Positions 1-8,188 of a DNA stretch of 63,371 nt are shown here, piece by piece. Numbering within the stretch: the stretch's first letter is position 1; each line of letters begins with the position of its first letter. Origin of the DNA: Cytophagales bacterium (GTDB lineage Bacteria; Bacteroidota; Bacteroidia; Cytophagales; Cyclobacteriaceae); contig JANYHI010000062.1 in the NCBI GenBank assembly GCA_025359125.1, forward strand, positions 1 through 63,371, given 5' to 3'. The notes beneath the pieces were generated by a model, which was not told where the DNA came from, did no database searches, and was given only the letters and a program-made list of their open reading frames with translations. Made by a program: the position numbers and the translations under genes.

Positions 1-57
1 TTGCCAGATGAACTAATGTGCGTAAATTTATTCTTCATTCAGCTAAAATAAGAATTC

Positions 58-1245
58 ATGATCAGTGTTGAGGAAGCTTCTGCGATTATTCTTGCCAATC
101 TCACAATACCACAAAAGAAAAAAGTTAAGATTACAGAGGCACTAGGTAAAATTCTTGCCGAAGATATTTTTGCTGATCGCGACTTCCCTCCTTTCCACCG
201 GGCTACTATGGATGGTATTGCTATTAATTTTACATTCTATCAAAACAGCAAAAGAAATTTTAAGATCGAATCTATCATGGCTGCGGGCGAGCCTAAGAAA
301 AAGCTACTCGACTCGTCTAATGCTATTGAGATTATGACAGGCGCTGCCATTCCAGAAGGTGCCGATACGGTTATCCCTTATGAAAATTTTCTATTGAAAG
401 GTGGCGAAGCAATCCTTTCTAATAACAAAGTAGAAGTCGGACAAAATATTCATCGCCAAGGTAGCGATGCGAGGCAAAATGAAAAATTACTTTCATCTGG
501 CACTATTATTTCTAGTGCAGACGTAGCTATTTTGGCTTCGGTGGGCAAATCAGAAGTGTTGGTTTTCGAGCTACCTAAAGCCGCCATCATTTCTACTGGT
601 AACGAACTGGTTGATATCGATCAAAATCCTTTGGCTCATCAGATTCGCAAATCAAATAGCTATGCGCTTCAAGCTGCCTATCTTCAAATGGGTGGAGAAT
701 CTACTTTATTTCACCTGCCCGATGATGAAACGATTATTGCAAATGAGCTTTCAAAAATTTTGACGGATTCCGATCTGATTCTTTTGTCGGGCGGAGTATC
801 TAAGGGAAAATATGATTTCATTCCACAAACACTTGAAGTATTAGGGATTAAAAAACTATTCCATCAAGTTAGTCAAAAGCCCGGCAAACCCATGTGGTTT
901 GGAAGATCTGAAACTAAATTTGTTTTTGCTCTTCCCGGAAATCCTGTTTCCACTTTCATGTGTTTTCACAAATACGTGAAGCCGTGGGTGTTGGCAAGCA
1001 TGGGAGTAGAAAATAAAATTGACATGGCTATTCTAGCCAATGATTATTCTTTCGAGGCGACTCTCACTTATTTTTTACAAGTGAAATTGAAAAATGAAGC
1101 TGGAAAGTGGATGGCTTATCCAGTTACCGGAGGTGGCTCAGGAGATTTTGTGAATCTGAAAGACGTGGATGGGTTTTTAGAGTTACCAAAAGATCAATAC
1201 CAATTCAAAACAGGCGAGCCCTATCCTTTTTTCGGGTTTAGGTAA
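58..1245 (+). CDS. moeA: Molybdopterin molybdenumtransferase MoeA
   Basis: Inserts molybdate into adenylylated molybdopterin, the last common step of molybdenum cofactor synthesis in the cytoplasm. The 395 residues match the usual MoeA length. The N-terminal part carries the substrate-loop signature FHRATMDGIAI (about residues 47-57) and the segment MTGAAIPEGADTVIPYE. The MogA-like nucleotide-binding domain (about 170-310) shows ISTGNELVD, LLSGGVSKGKYD and LPGNPVSTF, and the small beta-barrel domain IV follows. ATG at 58 is the first in-frame start. Nothing upstream is visible and no other cofactor gene is in the window, so it stands alone here. ffh follows after 57 bases behind its own -7 element. 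Family assignment is firm; the molybdoenzyme it serves is unknown. Confidence 0.95.
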   Translation: MISVEEASAIILANLTIPQKKKVKITEALGKILAEDIFADRDFPPFHRATMDGIAINFTFYQNSKRNFKIESIMAAGEPKKKLLDSSNAIEIMTGAAIPEGADTVIPYENFLLKGGEAILSNNKVEVGQNIHRQGSDARQNEKLLSSGTIISSADVAILASVGKSEVLVFELPKAAIISTGNELVDIDQNPLAHQIRKSNSYALQAAYLQMGGESTLFHLPDDETIIANELSKILTDSDLILLSGGVSKGKYDFIPQTLEVLGIKKLFHQVSQKPGKPMWFGRSETKFVFALPGNPVSTFMCFHKYVKPWVLASMGVENKIDMAILANDYSFEATLTYFLQVKLKNEAGKWMAYPVTGGGSGDFVNLKDVDGFLELPKDQYQFKTGEPYPFFGFR

Positions 1246-1261
1246 AAATTCAAATAGCCAT

Positions 1262-1269
1262 TACCTTTG
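1262..1269 (+). promoter_or_regulatory. Bacteroidota -7 element upstream of ffh
   Basis: TACCTTTG fits the Bacteroidota -7 consensus TAnnTTTG and lies 33 bases before the ffh ATG, in the 57-base gap after moeA. I see no convincing TTG at the -33 position, so this is a motif match only. Confidence 0.5.
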
Positions 1270-1302
1270 CCATCCAATTTTCAATCCTCTAATCATTAAC
1301 AC

Positions 1303-2634
1303 ATGTTCGATAATTTAAGTCTCAAGCTAGAAAAGGCATTTCAAAACCTGAAGGGAAGTGGAAAGATCACCGAAATAAATGTTGCCAGCACCGTCAAGGA
1401 AATTCGCAAAGCTTTAATTGATGCTGACGTTAATTATAAAGTAGCCAAAGAAGTTACAGACGAAATCAAGATTAAGGCGATGGGGCAAAATGTACTGACC
1501 GCCATTTCCCCTGGCCAGCTTCTTACCAAAATAACAAACGATGAGCTCACCCTGTTGATGGGCGGAGCAAGTGAAGACATTAAACTAGACGGCAACCCTG
1601 CCATCATATTGATTGCCGGATTACAAGGGTCTGGCAAAACGACCTTCTCGGGAAAGTTAGCCAGCTACCTTAAGCGGCAAGGAAGAAGTGTGCTGCTAAC
1701 AGCTTGCGATATTTATCGCCCAGCAGCTATTGATCAGTTAAAAGTATTAGGTGAACAGATTGGCGTTGAAGTTTATGCGGAGCCTGAAAATAAAGACGCA
1801 GTTAAGATTGCCAAGGCAGCGATCGATCACGCCAAGAAAAATAATCATCGTGTTGTAATTGTTGATACAGCTGGTCGTTTGGCGGTAGATGAACAAATGA
1901 TGGATGAGATTGCAAAGCTGAAAGAAATGCTGAAGCCATCTGAAACTTTATTTGTTGTTGACTCTATGACGGGCCAAGATGCTGTTAATACTGCTAAGGC
2001 ATTTAATGACCGACTGAATTTTGATGGAGTAGTACTTACTAAACTTGATGGCGATACAAGAGGTGGCGCAGCCTTGTCAATTAGGCGAGTAGTAGAGAAA
2101 CCAATAAAGTTTGTAAGCTCTGGAGAGAAGATGGAAGCTATCGATCGTTTCTATCCAGATCGTATGGCGGGTAGAATTCTCGGCATGGGCGATGTGATAA
2201 GTTTAGTTGAAAAAGCACAGCAAACTTTTGACGAAGACGAAGCAAAAAGGTTGAACGCCAAAATGCGTAAAAACCAATTTGACTTCAACGATTTTCTAAA
2301 ACAGCTCGAGCAAATCAAAAAGATGGGCAACATGAAGGACATGCTGGGCATGATCCCCGGCATGGGCAAAGCCATGAAAGATGTAGATATTAATGACGAT
2401 TCTTTTAAACCAGTGGAAGCCATCATCCGCTCCATGACTTTAGAAGAAAGAGAGAATCCTGAAAAGCTAAACCCCAGCAGAAAAAATAGAATTGCAAAAG
2501 GTAGTGGCACCTCTATTCAACAAGTCAACCAGCTCTTAAAACAATTTGAAGACATGCGTAAGATGATGAAGATGATGAATAAAATGGGCGGTGGCAAAAG
2601 AGCACTAAGCGCGTTGAATCCTTTCGGGAAATAA
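1303..2634 (+). CDS. ffh: Signal recognition particle GTPase Ffh
   Basis: Protein subunit of the signal recognition particle. It binds 4.5S RNA and signal sequences of nascent membrane proteins and docks with FtsY at the inner membrane. The 443 residues are a normal length. The N domain (about 1-95) is followed by the G domain with P-loop GLQGSGKTT (106-114), DTAGR and TKLDGDTRGGAALS. The methionine-rich M domain (from about 325) contains MGNMKDMLGMIPGMGKAMK, the RNA-binding SRKNRIAKGSG segment, and a tail of Met and Lys (MRKMMKMMNKMGGG). It ends 22 bases before a perfect palindromic terminator shared with the convergent gene. Confidence 0.97.
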   Translation: MFDNLSLKLEKAFQNLKGSGKITEINVASTVKEIRKALIDADVNYKVAKEVTDEIKIKAMGQNVLTAISPGQLLTKITNDELTLLMGGASEDIKLDGNPAIILIAGLQGSGKTTFSGKLASYLKRQGRSVLLTACDIYRPAAIDQLKVLGEQIGVEVYAEPENKDAVKIAKAAIDHAKKNNHRVVIVDTAGRLAVDEQMMDEIAKLKEMLKPSETLFVVDSMTGQDAVNTAKAFNDRLNFDGVVLTKLDGDTRGGAALSIRRVVEKPIKFVSSGEKMEAIDRFYPDRMAGRILGMGDVISLVEKAQQTFDEDEAKRLNAKMRKNQFDFNDFLKQLEQIKKMGNMKDMLGMIPGMGKAMKDVDINDDSFKPVEAIIRSMTLEERENPEKLNPSRKNRIAKGSGTSIQQVNQLLKQFEDMRKMMKMMNKMGGGKRALSALNPFGK

Positions 2635-2655
2635 CAGTACCTAAAGTGAAAAAAT

Positions 2656-2683
2656 AAAAAAGGAGCCATGGCTCCTTTTTTTG
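2656..2683. terminator. Bidirectional terminator between ffh and the NmrA-like gene
   Basis: The 16-base palindrome AGGAGCCATGGCTCCT (2661-2676) is preceded by an A run and followed by a T run, so it works as an intrinsic terminator on both strands. It lies between convergent ffh (+) and the NmrA-like gene (-). Confidence 0.9.
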
Positions 2684-2698
2684 TATACCGAAAAAATT

Positions 2699-3589
2699 TT
2701 AGGCGTTGTAAGCCACTACAAATTCATTAACAAAATCTTCGAGTTTAATTTTACCGAGCTCAGGCTTATTTTTCCAGTAATCCTCTTGCATTTTCCCAGT
2801 CCGTAAAGAAGCCCCCAATTCCACATAACCGTCAGCAATAGTCTGTGGCAATTTATTTTGTAACATTCCCTGCAGCGCCTGTTCATCTGTAAACTCTATC
2901 CAAGGTGTTCCTGGTTTACCAACAGCCCTGCAAAGTATTTCGGCAATTTCTTTCGGATGCCTTTCATCACTTGCAATGTATCTTACTGAGTGGCCCTTAA
3001 ACGACAGTGTTAATAATTCGTGTGCAACAACTTCCGCAATATCATCGGTATGAACCATTACTAATTTCTCCTCAGAGCCTCCGAAATTTGAACCCATGAT
3101 ACTCATATGCTTAATCATTCCTATCATGCTATTGAGGTTATAGAAGAAATAAGAAGGGCGAAGTATTTTAACATTAACCTCCTTTAATTGTAGTAGTTTT
3201 TCTTCTAAATACCCTAATCCATCAATTGGTCCGGTTCCTTTTCGCAAGTGAGCTCCAATACTGCTTAATAAAACAACATTTTTGACTCCGCATTTTTTAA
3301 TCGCGATAATATAGTTGTCAGCTACTTTCTTTTGATGCTCCAACCACTCTACGGTTAAGGCCCACTTAGGAGGAATCATAAGATAAACTGCATCGGCACC
3401 AGAAAATGCCTGAGATATAAAAGTACCGTCTTCAACAGATCCAACAGCTGCACTTGCACCTAATTCTTCAATTTGCTTTACGCGATCTTTGTTGCTGGTT
3501 ACTACAACTACCTCGTGACCAGCCTTCTTTAATTTTTTTACAACAGGCTTGCTGATGTTTCCGATGGAACCAGTAATGATGTACTTCAT
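2699..3589 (-). CDS. NmrA-like NAD(P)-binding oxidoreductase (atypical SDR)
   Basis: A 296-residue Rossmann-fold protein of the NmrA/HSCARG type. The N-terminus shows beta1 and the dinucleotide loop as TGSIGNISKPVVKKL, followed by the usual GSVEDGTFISQAFSGADAVYLM segment where the cofactor ribose and bound partner sit. There is no clear YxxxK catalytic pair in the classical place, which fits NmrA-like proteins that act as redox sensors or as azoreductase/quinone reductases. Substrate cannot be read from sequence. It is monocistronic: convergent with ffh and divergent from the DUF2911 gene. ATG at 3589 gives the Rossmann strand at residue 2, so the start is secure. Confidence 0.85.
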   Translation of the reverse strand: MKYIITGSIGNISKPVVKKLKKAGHEVVVVTSNKDRVKQIEELGASAAVGSVEDGTFISQAFSGADAVYLMIPPKWALTVEWLEHQKKVADNYIIAIKKCGVKNVVLLSSIGAHLRKGTGPIDGLGYLEEKLLQLKEVNVKILRPSYFFYNLNSMIGMIKHMSIMGSNFGGSEEKLVMVHTDDIAEVVAHELLTLSFKGHSVRYIASDERHPKEIAEILCRAVGKPGTPWIEFTDEQALQGMLQNKLPQTIADGYVELGASLRTGKMQEDYWKNKPELGKIKLEDFVNEFVVAYNA

Positions 3590-3785
3590 AAGTTAAGTGT
3601 TTAAGTTAAGGCTTGCTAACAATTTGAATCCAGCAAATAGTTCCTATTCAAATCTATTAATACGGTGATAATTTGATCCTTAACAAATTCGTAATATTAA
3701 TCTATGGGCAAAACAATAAGCTGATTACAACTATTTTGTGTTCCGTGCGTTTTACAATCAGTTTACAGGAACTATTATATTTTAA

Positions 3786-3793
3786 TAAATTTG
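3786..3793 (+). promoter_or_regulatory. Candidate -7 element before the DUF2911 gene
   Basis: TAAATTTG matches TAnnTTTG, 72 bases before the DUF2911 ATG and directly abutting the hairpin at 3794-3828. No clear -33 TTG is visible. If used, transcription would begin inside the left arm of the hairpin. Confidence 0.35.
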
Positions 3794-3828
3794 AAAATGC
3801 CCCACAGCAGAAATCTGTCGGGCATTTT
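3794..3828 (+). other. Hairpin in the DUF2911 upstream region
   Basis: Arms AAAATGCCC (3794-3802) and GGGCATTTT (3820-3828) pair perfectly. Inside, ACAG (3804-3807) pairs with CTGT (3815-3818) around a 7-base loop. It looks like an intrinsic terminator, yet no plus-strand gene lies upstream for 1.1 kb. It may be a leader hairpin, a leftover of a lost gene, or an insulator. Confidence 0.6.
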
Positions 3829-3865
3829 CTTCGTTAAAACAACTTAAAACCAAAATTAACAAATC

Positions 3866-4363
3866 ATGAAAAAACAAATTCTTTTTCTAGTAGCAATTGT
3901 GGCAGGATTTACAGCGATGGCACAAAAACCAGCAAGCCCTCCTGCTAAAGTGGAAACTAAATTAGACGGTGTAGCCGTAACAATCGACTATCATCAGCCA
4001 TCTGCCAAAGGCCGTAAAATTATGGGTGGTCTTGTTCCTTTTGGAGAAGTATGGAGAACTGGAGCTAATGCAACCACCACAATAGAGCTGGGGGCAAATG
4101 CCAAAATTGAAGGCCAGGCAGTAGCAGCAGGAAAATATGGTTTGTATACCATCCCCGGTGAAGCTGAATGGACTATCATTATTAATAAAGGAATTAAGTG
4201 GGGAGCGTATGATTATACCGATAAAGAAGATGTTGTTCGAGTGAAAGTAAAGCCAAGCAAAAGTGCAGCTTTTGTTGAAACCTTCACTATTAGCAGCGAA
4301 AACGGTAGCATCGTATTGAAGTGGGAAAACACTTCTGTTTCATTCAAGATCACCAAAGGATAA
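3866..4363 (+). CDS. DUF2911 family secreted protein
   Basis: A 165-residue exported protein of unknown function. Residues 1-19 form a signal peptide (MKKQILFLVAIVAGFTAMA before a Gln). The mature part has the DUF2911 pattern: a short beta strand, then SAKGRKIMGGLVPFGEVWRTGAN with the family's conserved GR-IFG-LVP-G--WRTGAN spacing, then AAGKYGLYTIPG and WTIIINK. DUF2911 proteins are common in Bacteroidota and are sometimes found fused to TPR domains; no activity is established to my knowledge. The gene stands alone, with a terminator-like hairpin on each side. Confidence 0.85.
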   Translation: MKKQILFLVAIVAGFTAMAQKPASPPAKVETKLDGVAVTIDYHQPSAKGRKIMGGLVPFGEVWRTGANATTTIELGANAKIEGQAVAAGKYGLYTIPGEAEWTIIINKGIKWGAYDYTDKEDVVRVKVKPSKSAAFVETFTISSENGSIVLKWENTSVSFKITKG

Positions 4364-4386
4364 TATCCTAATTCAAAATTCAAATC

Positions 4387-4420
4387 AAAGCCCTGACGAA
4401 ACTGTCAGGGCTTTTTTATT
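4387..4420 (+). terminator. Terminator after the DUF2911 gene
   Basis: GCCCTGAC (4390-4397) pairs with GTCAGGGC (4404-4411) around a 6-base loop, followed by six T and more T-rich sequence. Confidence 0.9.
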
Positions 4421-4455
4421 TTTATAAAAACAAGTAGGTTGTATTGTTTTAACTA

Positions 4456-4881
4456 ATGCAAATTCTTGGACGCTCCGACCGTGTAGATTTACCAGGCCTA
4501 GGTTTGCAGAATATCCATGCAAAAATTGATACCGGTGCTTATACTTGTAGCCTTCACTGTTCAACTGCAGCAGTGGTAAACGGGAAACTAGAGTTTATTT
4601 TATTAGATGAAGAGCATCCGGAGTTTACTGGTATGAAATACTCTTTCAAAAAATACACACAGAGAGAAATTAAAAATTCTTTTGGCGAAGCTGAGTTGCG
4701 CTATGTGATCAAGACAACGATAAAAATATTTGATCGTAAAATACGGGCAGAGTTTTCTCTTAGCGACAGAGATAAATTGCGTTTCCCTGTTTTGCTGGGT
4801 CGAAAAATACTGCGTAACAGATTTATCATTGATGTAACTAAAAAAGATCTCTATTTTCAATCCAAACAAAAAGATCAATGA
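4456..4881 (+). CDS. RimB-like aspartic protease (RimK-associated 'Zn_protease' family)
   Basis: A 141-residue single-domain retropepsin-like protein of the family once labelled ATP-dependent zinc protease. The catalytic-type motif [11 protein letters not shown] (about residues 26-36) is present, as is the C-terminal [18 protein letters not shown] segment typical of the family. No zinc motif is visible. The stop overlaps the ATG of rimK by 4 bases (ATGA), so the two are probably translationally coupled. In other bacteria a protein of this family, RimB, is genetically linked to RimK and counteracts it or processes glutamate tails on ribosomal protein S6. That role here is by family and neighbourhood only. 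Confidence 0.88.
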   Translation: MQILGRSDRVDLPGLGLQNIHAKIDTGAYTCSLHCSTAAVVNGKLEFILLDEEHPEFTGMKYSFKKYTQREIKNSFGEAELRYVIKTTIKIFDRKIRAEFSLSDRDKLRFPVLLGRKILRNRFIIDVTKKDLYFQSKQKDQ

Positions 4882-5786
4882 ACATTGCCATTTTATCAAG
4901 AGATGCCAAGCTTTATTCTACACGAAGAATAAAAGAAGCGGGCGAAAAGCGTGGCCACAAGGTAGAAATAATAGATCATATGAAATGTGTTCTATTGATT
5001 GAGAAAAAGAACCCAATGGTTTGGTACAACGGCAGAAAGTTGGATTACTTCGATGCAATCATTCCCAGAATTGGCGCCTCTGTAACTTTTTATGGCGCAG
5101 CCGTTGTGCGGCAATTTGAAATGATGAAAGTATTTACCGCGGTAGAATCGCAAGCATTAATTCGTTCGAGAGACAAACTGCGCAGCCTTCAAATTTTGTC
5201 GAGAGCAGGAATGGGCATGCCTAAAACTATTTTCATGGATTACTCTAAAGACACCGAAGGGGTTATTGAAGCAGTTGGTGGTGCCCCTGTGGTAATTAAG
5301 TTATTAGAAGGAACACAAGGGCTTGGAGTTGTACTTGCAGAAAATAAAAAGGCAGCTCAATCGGTAATAGAAGCCTTTCATGGTGTAAAGGCGCGTATCA
5401 TAGTACAAGAGTTTATTAAAGAAGCTAAAGGAGCAGATATACGAGCTTTTGTGGTAAATGGAGAAGTGGTAGGTGCCATGCGTAGGCAAGCACGCGATGG
5501 CGAGTTTAGATCAAATCTTCATAGAGGCGGACATGCCACGGTGGTGAAATTAGATCGGCATGAAAAACATGCAGCTATTATTGCAGCAAAAAAAATGGGG
5601 TTGGGAGTTGCCGGTGTAGATATGCTTCCTTCTAAAAGAGGGCCTCTTATTATTGAAGTAAATTCTTCTCCTGGTTTAGAAGGAATTGAGGGAGCCACCA
5701 AAGTAGATATTGGCGGAAAAATAATTCAATACTTGGAGAAACATGCAGGTAAGAAAAAAATACAAAAAGACATGATCAATGCGTAA
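4878..5786 (+). CDS. rimK: RimK-type alpha-L-glutamate ligase
   Basis: ATP-grasp ligase of 302 residues that adds glutamates to the C-terminus of ribosomal protein S6 (or makes poly-glutamate) in the family's characterised members. The central ATP-grasp fold shows [15 protein letters not shown], the RimK signature [34 protein letters not shown], and the metal-binding [14 protein letters not shown] near the end. Length equals E. coli RimK (300). It overlaps the RimB-like gene by 4 bases and is followed, after 84 bases, by an AstE/AspA-like deacylase. Confidence 0.93.
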   Translation: MNIAILSRDAKLYSTRRIKEAGEKRGHKVEIIDHMKCVLLIEKKNPMVWYNGRKLDYFDAIIPRIGASVTFYGAAVVRQFEMMKVFTAVESQALIRSRDKLRSLQILSRAGMGMPKTIFMDYSKDTEGVIEAVGGAPVVIKLLEGTQGLGVVLAENKKAAQSVIEAFHGVKARIIVQEFIKEAKGADIRAFVVNGEVVGAMRRQARDGEFRSNLHRGGHATVVKLDRHEKHAAIIAAKKMGLGVAGVDMLPSKRGPLIIEVNSSPGLEGIEGATKVDIGGKIIQYLEKHAGKKKIQKDMINA

Positions 5787-5870
5787 TCACTTACAAATAT
5801 TAAATTTTAAATGTTAGATTTTAACTCCTACAAATTGACTTATCTCTATTCAACATTCAAAATTTATCTG

Positions 5871-6848
5871 ATGTCCAAAACCCTAACGATTGCTGAACAC
5901 GAAATCCTTCCGGGAGAATTCAAAGAGATTAACATCAACATTGCGCGTCTCCCGTCTCGTACTCAAATAGACACCCCCATTTATGTTTACCGATCACACG
6001 AGCCGGGCCCTGTGTTAGCACTTACCGCAGGCATGCATGGCGATGAAATAAATGGAATGGAAATCGTTAGAAGAATAATTGATGGTGGGTATCATCGCGT
6101 GGCTCGTGGCACCACTGTTTGCATGCCCATTATAAATGTGTACGGCTTTTTAAATTACTCTAGAGAAGTGCCCGATGGCAAAGATGTAAACCGTTCCTTT
6201 CCGGGAAGTAAAACCGGATCGCTCGCCTCGCGCGTGGCCTATCATCTAACTCATGATATCATTCCTAATATTGATTTCGGTATTGACTTTCATACCGGTG
6301 GAGCCATGCGCACTAATTACCCACAGGTAAGATGCATGATGCAGGAACCAAAAAATGTAGAGTTGGCAGCGGCATTCAACGCACCGTTTACAATCGACTC
6401 GCCATTTCGTCCTCATTCCTTACGACAAACGGCTGCAAAAAAAGGAAAAAATATTATTGTGTTTGAAGGGGGCGAGTCATTACGGATGGATCATGATGCC
6501 ATACAAGAGGGTGTTAATGGAACACTCCGGCTGATGAAACATTTAAATATGATTGACTCTGCACCAGAAGCAAAACACCAAAACAAAATAATCTGGAGTT
6601 CTTCTTGGGCACGTGCCCGAACCGCAGGCTTATTTCTGCCATCGATAAAGTGTGGAGACTTTGTAGCCAAATCTCAATTGGTGGGAACGCTTACCGATCC
6701 GTTCGGTGAGTTTAAAGAACAAATAAAATCACCTACAACAGGCTACGTGGTTGGCCTGAACAATAATCCGGTGGTAAATGCAGGCGATGCCCTACTTCAC
6801 TTAGGTATGGATGATGTGTGCAAAATTGGAGGAAGCAGCGAAGATTAA
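5871..6848 (+). CDS. Succinylglutamate desuccinylase / aspartoacylase family protein
   Basis: Zinc-dependent deacylase of about 325 residues, related to AstE and AspA. Zinc ligands are visible as AGMHGDEINGMEIVR (His and Glu) and a later DFHTGG. An upstream in-frame ATG at 5811 exists, but its first 20 residues (LDFNSYKLTYLYS...) are encoded by an AT-rich intergenic repeat, so I choose ATG at 5871 (MSKTLTIAEHE). It follows rimK on the same strand. Proteins of this family often sit with RimK and the RimB-like protease, which suggests a substrate carrying an amide-linked acidic amino acid, though the true substrate is unknown. Confidence 0.85.
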   Translation: MSKTLTIAEHEILPGEFKEININIARLPSRTQIDTPIYVYRSHEPGPVLALTAGMHGDEINGMEIVRRIIDGGYHRVARGTTVCMPIINVYGFLNYSREVPDGKDVNRSFPGSKTGSLASRVAYHLTHDIIPNIDFGIDFHTGGAMRTNYPQVRCMMQEPKNVELAAAFNAPFTIDSPFRPHSLRQTAAKKGKNIIVFEGGESLRMDHDAIQEGVNGTLRLMKHLNMIDSAPEAKHQNKIIWSSSWARARTAGLFLPSIKCGDFVAKSQLVGTLTDPFGEFKEQIKSPTTGYVVGLNNNPVVNAGDALLHLGMDDVCKIGGSSED

Positions 6849-6860
6849 TTTTGAATGCTG

Positions 6861-6914
6861 AATTCTTAATGTTGAATGATCTGATTATTCATTTATAATT
6901 CAACATTGAGAATT
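6861..6914. repeat. AT-rich inverted repeat between convergent genes
   Basis: AATTCTTAATGTTGAAT (6861-6877) and ATTCAACATTGAGAATT (6898-6914) are inverted copies matching at 16 of 17 positions, with a 20-base loop. It occupies the gap between the AstE/AspA-like gene (+) and porP (-) and may end both transcripts. Related TTGAATGTTGAATTTT stretches occur near 5811 and 13830. Confidence 0.65.
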
Positions 6915-6921
6915 TAAAATT

Positions 6922-7995
6922 CTAGAAGTCTGGACACGGGATCACCAACTTATCTTTTGGTGGCTTACGCGGATCGCGCGAATTCCAAGAATACACTAAA
7001 CTAATTTCATGGGCTCCTCCACTTCCAGGCCCTAGTTTAGAAATAGTAAAATCATAGCTATAACCAATATTCAAAATATCTTTCGGTCGCTTTTGTGTAA
7101 AGCCTACCAGCAAAACGATCGATTCATTATTAGTAATTCCATTTAGGTTTTTGAAGGGAACACCTCTATACCACGTTCCAATAATAATTGGCTCAAAAGT
7201 ATAATATACACCAACATCCATCTGGTCAAATCTTCCTTGGTGGCGATACTGAATGGTGGGTGCAATACTTCTCTCTCTTGGTTTCTTATAAAAACCATCG
7301 CCCATTGAACCGGGTTTAAAATAAAACTTCCAACCAGCATGACCTGATAATTTCATTGGTAGATTATCTTTTGAACCCACTAAAGATTGATCTGGCTCCG
7401 TAATATGATGAGCTGCAAAACCAAACCAGCCACTTTTAGAATAAAAAAGTCCGCCCATAGATATGTCGGGGAAAAACTTTGATTGGCCTGTATTTAATCC
7501 TTCGGCAGAAGCACCTCCTTTTAATTTACCAGTGGCTGGATCTAACTGATCGCCAAAAGTAAGTCGATCAAAATTAATTGACCTATTATAAATGCCAACT
7601 TGAAAACCTGGCCTGAATGATAAGCCTTCGAACAATCTTAGATCATATGAATATTGTAAAGCCAAATTGATGGATTGTAATCCCAGAACACCTTCTGTGT
7701 CTTTATTAACCAATACACCTATACCGCTATTTTTACTTTCAATATAGAAATCCGCGAAAGCGGAGATAGTATTAAAATTGGCATCAATAGCCGGCCACTG
7801 ATTACGATAGTTAATGCCTATTCTATTTTGATTGGTAGCTCCGGCAAAGGCAGGATTCAGGTAAAGCGGTGCTGCATAGAATTGAGAAAACTGTGGATCT
7901 TGAGCAGTTACTGAAGTCTGTATCACCAGCATCAATACCAAAGCCAAACCAAGTGAGCTGTTACGCATCCAAAAACGTATTTTTATCTTTTCCAA
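6922..7995 (-). CDS. PorP/SprF family type IX secretion membrane protein
   Basis: A 357-residue outer-membrane beta-barrel protein. Residues 1-31 hold a signal peptide ending SVTAQ. The mature N-terminus DPQFSQFYAAPLYLNPAFAG is the hallmark of the PorP/SprF family. It is followed by alternating strands with repeated aromatic residues and IGINYRNQWPAI. In Flavobacterium, SprF is needed for export or anchoring of the type B cargo SprB. The divergent neighbour starting at 8189 ends in exactly such a type B domain, so the pair is probably a secretion partner and its cargo. Start at 7995 gives a basic n-region; the Met at residue 10 is an alternative. Confidence 0.92.
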   Translation of the reverse strand: MEKIKIRFWMRNSSLGLALVLMLVIQTSVTAQDPQFSQFYAAPLYLNPAFAGATNQNRIGINYRNQWPAIDANFNTISAFADFYIESKNSGIGVLVNKDTEGVLGLQSINLALQYSYDLRLFEGLSFRPGFQVGIYNRSINFDRLTFGDQLDPATGKLKGGASAEGLNTGQSKFFPDISMGGLFYSKSGWFGFAAHHITEPDQSLVGSKDNLPMKLSGHAGWKFYFKPGSMGDGFYKKPRERSIAPTIQYRHQGRFDQMDVGVYYTFEPIIIGTWYRGVPFKNLNGITNNESIVLLVGFTQKRPKDILNIGYSYDFTISKLGPGSGGAHEISLVYSWNSRDPRKPPKDKLVIPCPDF

Positions 7996-8114
7996 TAGAG
8001 CAAATTAAATGCATGGAAGACATTAAAAAAAGTTATTACTCACAAATAGGCATCTTCTTTCAACTTAACGTTATTTTCAATCAAATTGTATACTTTAGTG
8101 AAGTATGAGCGTTT

Positions 8115-8122
8115 TAAATTTG
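8115..8122 (+). promoter_or_regulatory. Candidate -7 element for the type B cargo gene
   Basis: TAAATTTG matches TAnnTTTG, 66 bases before the chosen ATG at 8189. A TTG at 8086-8088 lies 26 bases upstream, longer than the usual spacing, so only the -7 part is supported. Confidence 0.4.
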
Positions 8123-8188
8123 ATTCAATAAAGGTGTATGGATAAGTTTGTTGGAGGGAGAGTAAGCGGGAACAGAAAATCAGCAGTA

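Noticed and set aside
5811-5870. Extended N-terminus of the AstE/AspA-like protein
   Set aside because: The 20 extra residues come from an AT-rich intergenic repeat, and ATG 5871 fits the family start.
7869-8108. 79-residue plus-strand frame over the porP start
   Set aside because: Antisense to the PorP signal region and the intergenic gap, with no family features; shadow frame.
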